From positions 1 through 7,607 of the forward strand of contig DATDGI010000374.1 in the NCBI GenBank assembly GCA_036522155.1: 7,607 nucleotides of DNA, written 5' to 3'. Positions within the stretch are counted from its first letter, which is position 1. Every line of letters begins with the position of its first letter. The DNA comes from UBA9676 sp036522155. GTDB taxonomy: Bacteria; Actinomycetota; Actinomycetes; Streptosporangiales; Streptosporangiaceae. The notes beneath the pieces were generated by a model that saw only the letters and a list, made by a program, of their open reading frames with translations, did no database searches and had not been told where the DNA came from. A program made the position numbers and the translations under genes. Of this stretch, positions 5,013-7,607 are shown in pieces.

Positions 5013-6638
5013 ATGGCGGTATGGCGTGGTCTGACCAAGCCGATCAGGTATGCCGCCCTGCTGGCCGGCGCGCTGCCGGTGCTGGCCTTCCCGGCCGCCA
5101 ACCTTGAGTTCCTGGCCTGGTTCGGGCTGGTGCCCGGGCTGCTCATCATGCGCGGGTCACCGTCGGCGCGGGAGGCGGTGGTCCGGGGCTGGTGGTTCGG
5201 CGCGGGCTTCATCCTGGCCGCTCACTACTGGCTCACGCCGAACATCGGACCGGCCCTGCTGCTGGTGGCGGTGGTGCTCGGCGCCCTGTGGATACCGGTG
5301 GCGGTGAGCACCTGGCTGCTGCTGCGCCCGCCCGCCGGCGCCGCCCGGGCCGCGGCCGCCCTGCTGGTGGTGCCGAGCTGGTGGCTGGTGGTCGAGTGGA
5401 TCCGGTCCTGGCAGGCACTGGGCGGGCCGTGGGCGCTGCTGGGGGTGAGCCAGTGGCAGCACCCGGCGGTACTGGGGCTGGCGGCGGTCGGCGGGGTGTG
5501 GCTGGTCAGCTTCGCCATCGTGGCCGCCAACACCGGCATCGTGATCCTGCTGACCGGCGGGCGACTGGCCATCCGCGCGCTGGGCGCGGCGGCCGTGGCG
5601 GTGGCGGTCGCGGCCGGGCCGGCCGCCTTCGCGCTCACGCCGCCGCCGCACCCCACCCGTTTCCTGACCGTGGCGCTGGTGCAGCCGGGCATCGATCCCG
5701 GGCCAGTCGCCAGCCAGCAGCTCTCGGCCGGGCTCGGCCGCCGCCACCCGGGCCTGATCGCGTGGGGCGAAAGCAGCGTCGACAGCGACATTGCCACCTC
5801 GCCCGGGCTGCGGGCCCGGCTGGAAGCGCTGTCGGCCGCTGACGGTGCGCAAATCCTGGCCGACCAGGACACCGTGATCGGCGGGAGGAAATCCAAGACC
5901 GCGGTCCTGCTCGGGCCACGCGGGATCGTGGCCACCTACACGAAGACGCGGCTGGTGCCGTTCGGCGAGTACATCCCGTTCCGCCAGCAGCTCGGCTGGC
6001 TGACCAGGATCAGCCGGGCCGCGCCGGTGAACATGGTGCCAGGCCCCGGCGCTAAGACGGTGGTGATCACCGCGCCGGGTGGCCAGCGGGTCACCATCGG
6101 CGTGCTGATCTGTTTCGAGTCCGCCTTCCCTGACATGTCGCAGGTGGACGCCCGGCATGGCGCCCAGCTCATCGCCTACCAGACCTCCGACTCCACCTTC
6201 CAGCGGAGCTGGGCGCCCGCCCAGCACGCGTCGCTCGGCGCGGTGCGGGCCGCGGAAACCGGGCGGCCGGTCGTGCAGGCCGCGCTGACCGGGGACAGCG
6301 TGGCCTACGACGCGCAGGGGCGGCTGCTGGCGACGCTCACCACCGGCCAGCGTGGGGTGCTGGTCGTGCGGCTGGGGCTGGCCCCGGCCGCGGCGCTGAC
6401 CCCGTTCGACCGCATCGGTGAGGTGGTCCCCTGGACCGCCATCGCTATCGCCCTGTTGTCCGTGCTCATGCTGATCTATACGAGGCGTCCGCATCGCCCG
6501 CTACCGCTACAGTTGGACGTGAACCTTCGGCCTGTCCAGTCCGTCTCTATACGGGGTACTTTGACCGACCGCGAGGCCGGTCCTGGACCTACCGGGCAGG
6601 GCGAGGGATCAGCGTCGTCATCGCAGGCAGGCCGGTGA
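5013..6638 (+). CDS. lnt: Apolipoprotein N-acyltransferase Lnt
   Basis: Lnt adds the third acyl chain to the N-terminal cysteine of lipoproteins, the last step after Lgt and LspA, at the outer face of the cytoplasmic membrane. The 541-residue protein has about six N-terminal membrane helices (12-210), a nitrilase-type domain (about 216-455) and a last helix (471-489). The nitrilase triad is complete: Glu253 in AWGESSVDSD, Lys311 in YTKTRLVPFGEYIPFR, and Cys367 in GVLICFESAFPD. The start at 5013 is chosen because it begins just before the first helix; a longer frame open to 4758 would overlap DUF5302. Residues 490-541 form a soluble tail of unusual codon use. No polyprenol-phosphate-mannose synthase (Ppm1) domain is fused at the C-terminus, unlike some mycobacterial relatives. 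The next gene encodes a probable lipoprotein, a likely substrate of this enzyme. Confidence 0.95.
   Translation: MAVWRGLTKPIRYAALLAGALPVLAFPAANLEFLAWFGLVPGLLIMRGSPSAREAVVRGWWFGAGFILAAHYWLTPNIGPALLLVAVVLGALWIPVAVSTWLLLRPPAGAARAAAALLVVPSWWLVVEWIRSWQALGGPWALLGVSQWQHPAVLGLAAVGGVWLVSFAIVAANTGIVILLTGGRLAIRALGAAAVAVAVAAGPAAFALTPPPHPTRFLTVALVQPGIDPGPVASQQLSAGLGRRHPGLIAWGESSVDSDIATSPGLRARLEALSAADGAQILADQDTVIGGRKSKTAVLLGPRGIVATYTKTRLVPFGEYIPFRQQLGWLTRISRAAPVNMVPGPGAKTVVITAPGGQRVTIGVLICFESAFPDMSQVDARHGAQLIAYQTSDSTFQRSWAPAQHASLGAVRAAETGRPVVQAALTGDSVAYDAQGRLLATLTTGQRGVLVVRLGLAPAAALTPFDRIGEVVPWTAIAIALLSVLMLIYTRRPHRPLPLQLDVNLRPVQSVSIRGTLTDREAGPGPTGQGEGSASSSQAGR
6520..6548 (+). promoter_or_regulatory. Possible ECF-sigma promoter inside the lnt 3' end
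   Basis: TGAACCT (6520-6526) and GTCTCT (6543-6548), 16 nt apart, resemble the GGAAC and GTCT elements of ECF-type promoters. Transcription would begin near 6555, giving a leader of about 150 nt for the L,D-transpeptidase gene, with the hairpin at 6643-6674 inside it. The match is partial. It lies where lnt codon use turns AT-richer, which gives some extra support. Confidence 0.25.
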
Positions 6639-6642
6639 GCCC

Positions 6643-6674
6643 AGGCCACGGGTTAAGGCACCGCCCCGTGGCCT
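6643..6674 (+). terminator. 10-bp stem-loop between lnt and the L,D-transpeptidase
   Basis: AGGCCACGGG (6643-6652) and CCCGTGGCCT (6665-6674) pair perfectly around a 12-nt loop, 4 nt after the lnt stop. It lacks a T tract. It may end the lnt transcript. If the downstream gene is transcribed from within lnt, it would instead sit in that gene's leader, 16 nt before its ribosome binding site, where it could act as an attenuator or RNA stabiliser. Confidence 0.65.
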
Positions 6675-6690
6675 CCGGATCAGCGCAAAC

Positions 6691-6696
6691 AGGAGG
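6691..6696 (+). promoter_or_regulatory. Ribosome binding site fixing the GTG start at 6703
   Basis: AGGAGG is 6 nt before the GTG at 6703, a full match at ideal spacing. It fixes the start of a gene that has no suitable ATG near its beginning. Confidence 0.85.
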
Positions 6697-6702
6697 ACCA
6701 GA

Positions 6703-7607
6703 GTGCGGGAGAGCGTCCACACTCGCGCAGGTCGGCGCGACCTGCCCAGCCGCCGAGTCCGGCTGGGCATCATTGCGGTTACCGGAGCGGCGGCCTTGCT
6801 CGCCGCGGCATGCTCAAGCCCAGCCGGCCATCAGGCGGCCGGCCACAACGGCCACGCGGCCGCGTCCCCATCCGTCTCGCCGCCGGCCCAGGTGGTCATC
6901 AGCCCGGCCAGCGGCACCACCCACGTCAACCCGAGCAAGGGCATCTCGGTCACCGTCAGCCAGGGCAAGATCAGCAACGTGAGCGTGACCACCGGCAGCG
7001 ACTCGGTGGCGGGCCTGCTCGCGACCGGCGCGCAGTCCTGGCACACCAAGTGGGCGCTGCGGCCGTCCACCAAGTACAACGTGACCGTGACGGCGGTGAA
7101 CCCGTCGGGCAAGACGAGCACCGCGACCAGCACGTTCCGCACGCTGACCCCGTCGGCGACCATGTCGGCCACCACCGCGCTCGGCAACCAGACCTACGGC
7201 GTCGGCATGCCGATCATGATCACCTTCAGCTCGCCGGTCACCCGCCGGGCCGCGGTGGAGCAGGCGATCGAGATCAAGAGCTCGAAACCGGTGGTCGGGG
7301 CCTGGATGTGGGACGGCAACCAGGCGCTGGACTTCCGCACCCAGGTCTACTGGCCGGAGCACACCAACGTCAGCTTCGTGGCGCACTTCAACGGCCTGGA
7401 GTTCGCGCCGGGCGTGTTCGGCACGGCCAACCTGAGCCAGGGGTTCCACATCGGCAACTCGCTCATCGGGGTGACCAGCACCCGGACACACAAGACCAGG
7501 ATCTACTGGAAGAACAAGCTGTTCGGGGTCTGGACCGACTCCAGCGGCATGCCGGGTGACGACACCGCCGACGGCACCTACCTGACCATCGAGAAGGCCA
7601 ACCCGAC
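6703..7607 (+). CDS. Lipoprotein L,D-transpeptidase, 5' part only
   Basis: The frame runs open from the GTG at 6703 off the right edge (301 codons seen). Residues 1-36 form a lipoprotein signal: Arg-rich start, hydrophobic core (LGIIAVTGAAALLAAA), then Cys37. Its lipobox is L-A-A-A-C, with Ala rather than the usual Leu at -3. A His/Ala/Ser/Pro linker follows (38-62). Two Ig-like domains come next, about 63-148 and 150-249, the order found in actinobacterial Ldt enzymes such as LdtMt2. The catalytic YkuD domain begins near 250: 'FHIGNSL', then a strand pair around 'RIYWKNKLFGVW', then 'PGDDTADGTYLTIEKANP', which parallels the 'TPxGtY' region of LdtMt2. The active-site SHGCxN motif would lie beyond the window. 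These enzymes make 3-3 cross-links in peptidoglycan outside the membrane. The adjacent lnt fits lipid anchoring. A promoter inside lnt is possible. Confidence 0.87.
   Translation, partial: MRESVHTRAGRRDLPSRRVRLGIIAVTGAAALLAAACSSPAGHQAAGHNGHAAASPSVSPPAQVVISPASGTTHVNPSKGISVTVSQGKISNVSVTTGSDSVAGLLATGAQSWHTKWALRPSTKYNVTVTAVNPSGKTSTATSTFRTLTPSATMSATTALGNQTYGVGMPIMITFSSPVTRRAAVEQAIEIKSSKPVVGAWMWDGNQALDFRTQVYWPEHTNVSFVAHFNGLEFAPGVFGTANLSQGFHIGNSLIGVTSTRTHKTRIYWKNKLFGVWTDSSGMPGDDTADGTYLTIEKANP

Noticed and set aside
5157..6494. Long open frame (445 codons) on the minus strand
   Set aside because: It is antisense to lnt, whose triad is intact. The translation is His/Gln/Arg-rich with no domain; such frames arise from strong third-position G/C bias.
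6810..7559. Open frames on both strands over the right end
   Set aside because: They are shadows of the frame starting at GTG 6703, which alone has a ribosome binding site, lipoprotein signal and recognisable domains.

Overview
The window is uniformly GC-rich (about 70% or more by eye), with strong G/C bias at third codon positions. It encodes several families typical of Actinobacteria: a DUF1707 protein, a DUF5302 protein, a CGNR zinc-finger regulator, and a lipoprotein L,D-transpeptidase with N-terminal Ig-like domains. I read it as ordinary chromosome of a high-GC actinomycete, but I cannot name the genus. I see no mobile element, phage gene, tRNA, rRNA or CRISPR array, and no gap longer than about 150 bases.

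Layout, left to right. (1) The 3' part of a DUF1203 gene (+) runs in from the left edge and converges on a small multi-pass membrane protein gene (-), with a GC-rich hairpin between them. (2) The membrane protein gene is divergent from an alpha/beta hydrolase of the proline-iminopeptidase type (+). An OsmC-type peroxiredoxin (+) and a DUF1707 protein with a repetitive beta-rich C-terminal half (+) follow. (3) A CGNR zinc-finger regulator (-) is divergent from a ten-helix EamA/DMT-type transporter (+). They share a short AT-rich promoter region with an overlapping pair of -10 boxes and an 11-bp palindrome. (4) The transporter converges on a 69-residue DUF5302 protein (-); a 52-nt nested hairpin covers both gene ends. 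(5) Apolipoprotein N-acyltransferase lnt (+) comes next, then a hairpin, then a lipoprotein L,D-transpeptidase (+) that runs off the right edge before its active site.

Functional links. Two units are coherent. The CGNR regulator and transporter pair looks like a local regulator controlling itself and a small-molecule exporter. Lnt, which N-acylates lipoproteins, lies directly upstream of a probable lipoprotein that remodels peptidoglycan. The hydrolase, OsmC and DUF1707 genes are co-directional, but each seems to have its own start signal.

Start signals fall into two classes. OsmC, CGNR, EamA, DUF5302 and the L,D-transpeptidase have clear Shine-Dalgarno sequences. The membrane protein, hydrolase, DUF1707 and Lnt genes have none at normal spacing, and instead carry a -10-like hexamer 6 to 7 nt before the start codon, as expected for leaderless transcripts. 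I found no clearly novel system. The points most worth a second look are the symmetric divergent promoter, the nested terminator built partly from DUF5302 codons, and the codon-shifted 3' tail of lnt, which may hide the promoter of the L,D-transpeptidase.
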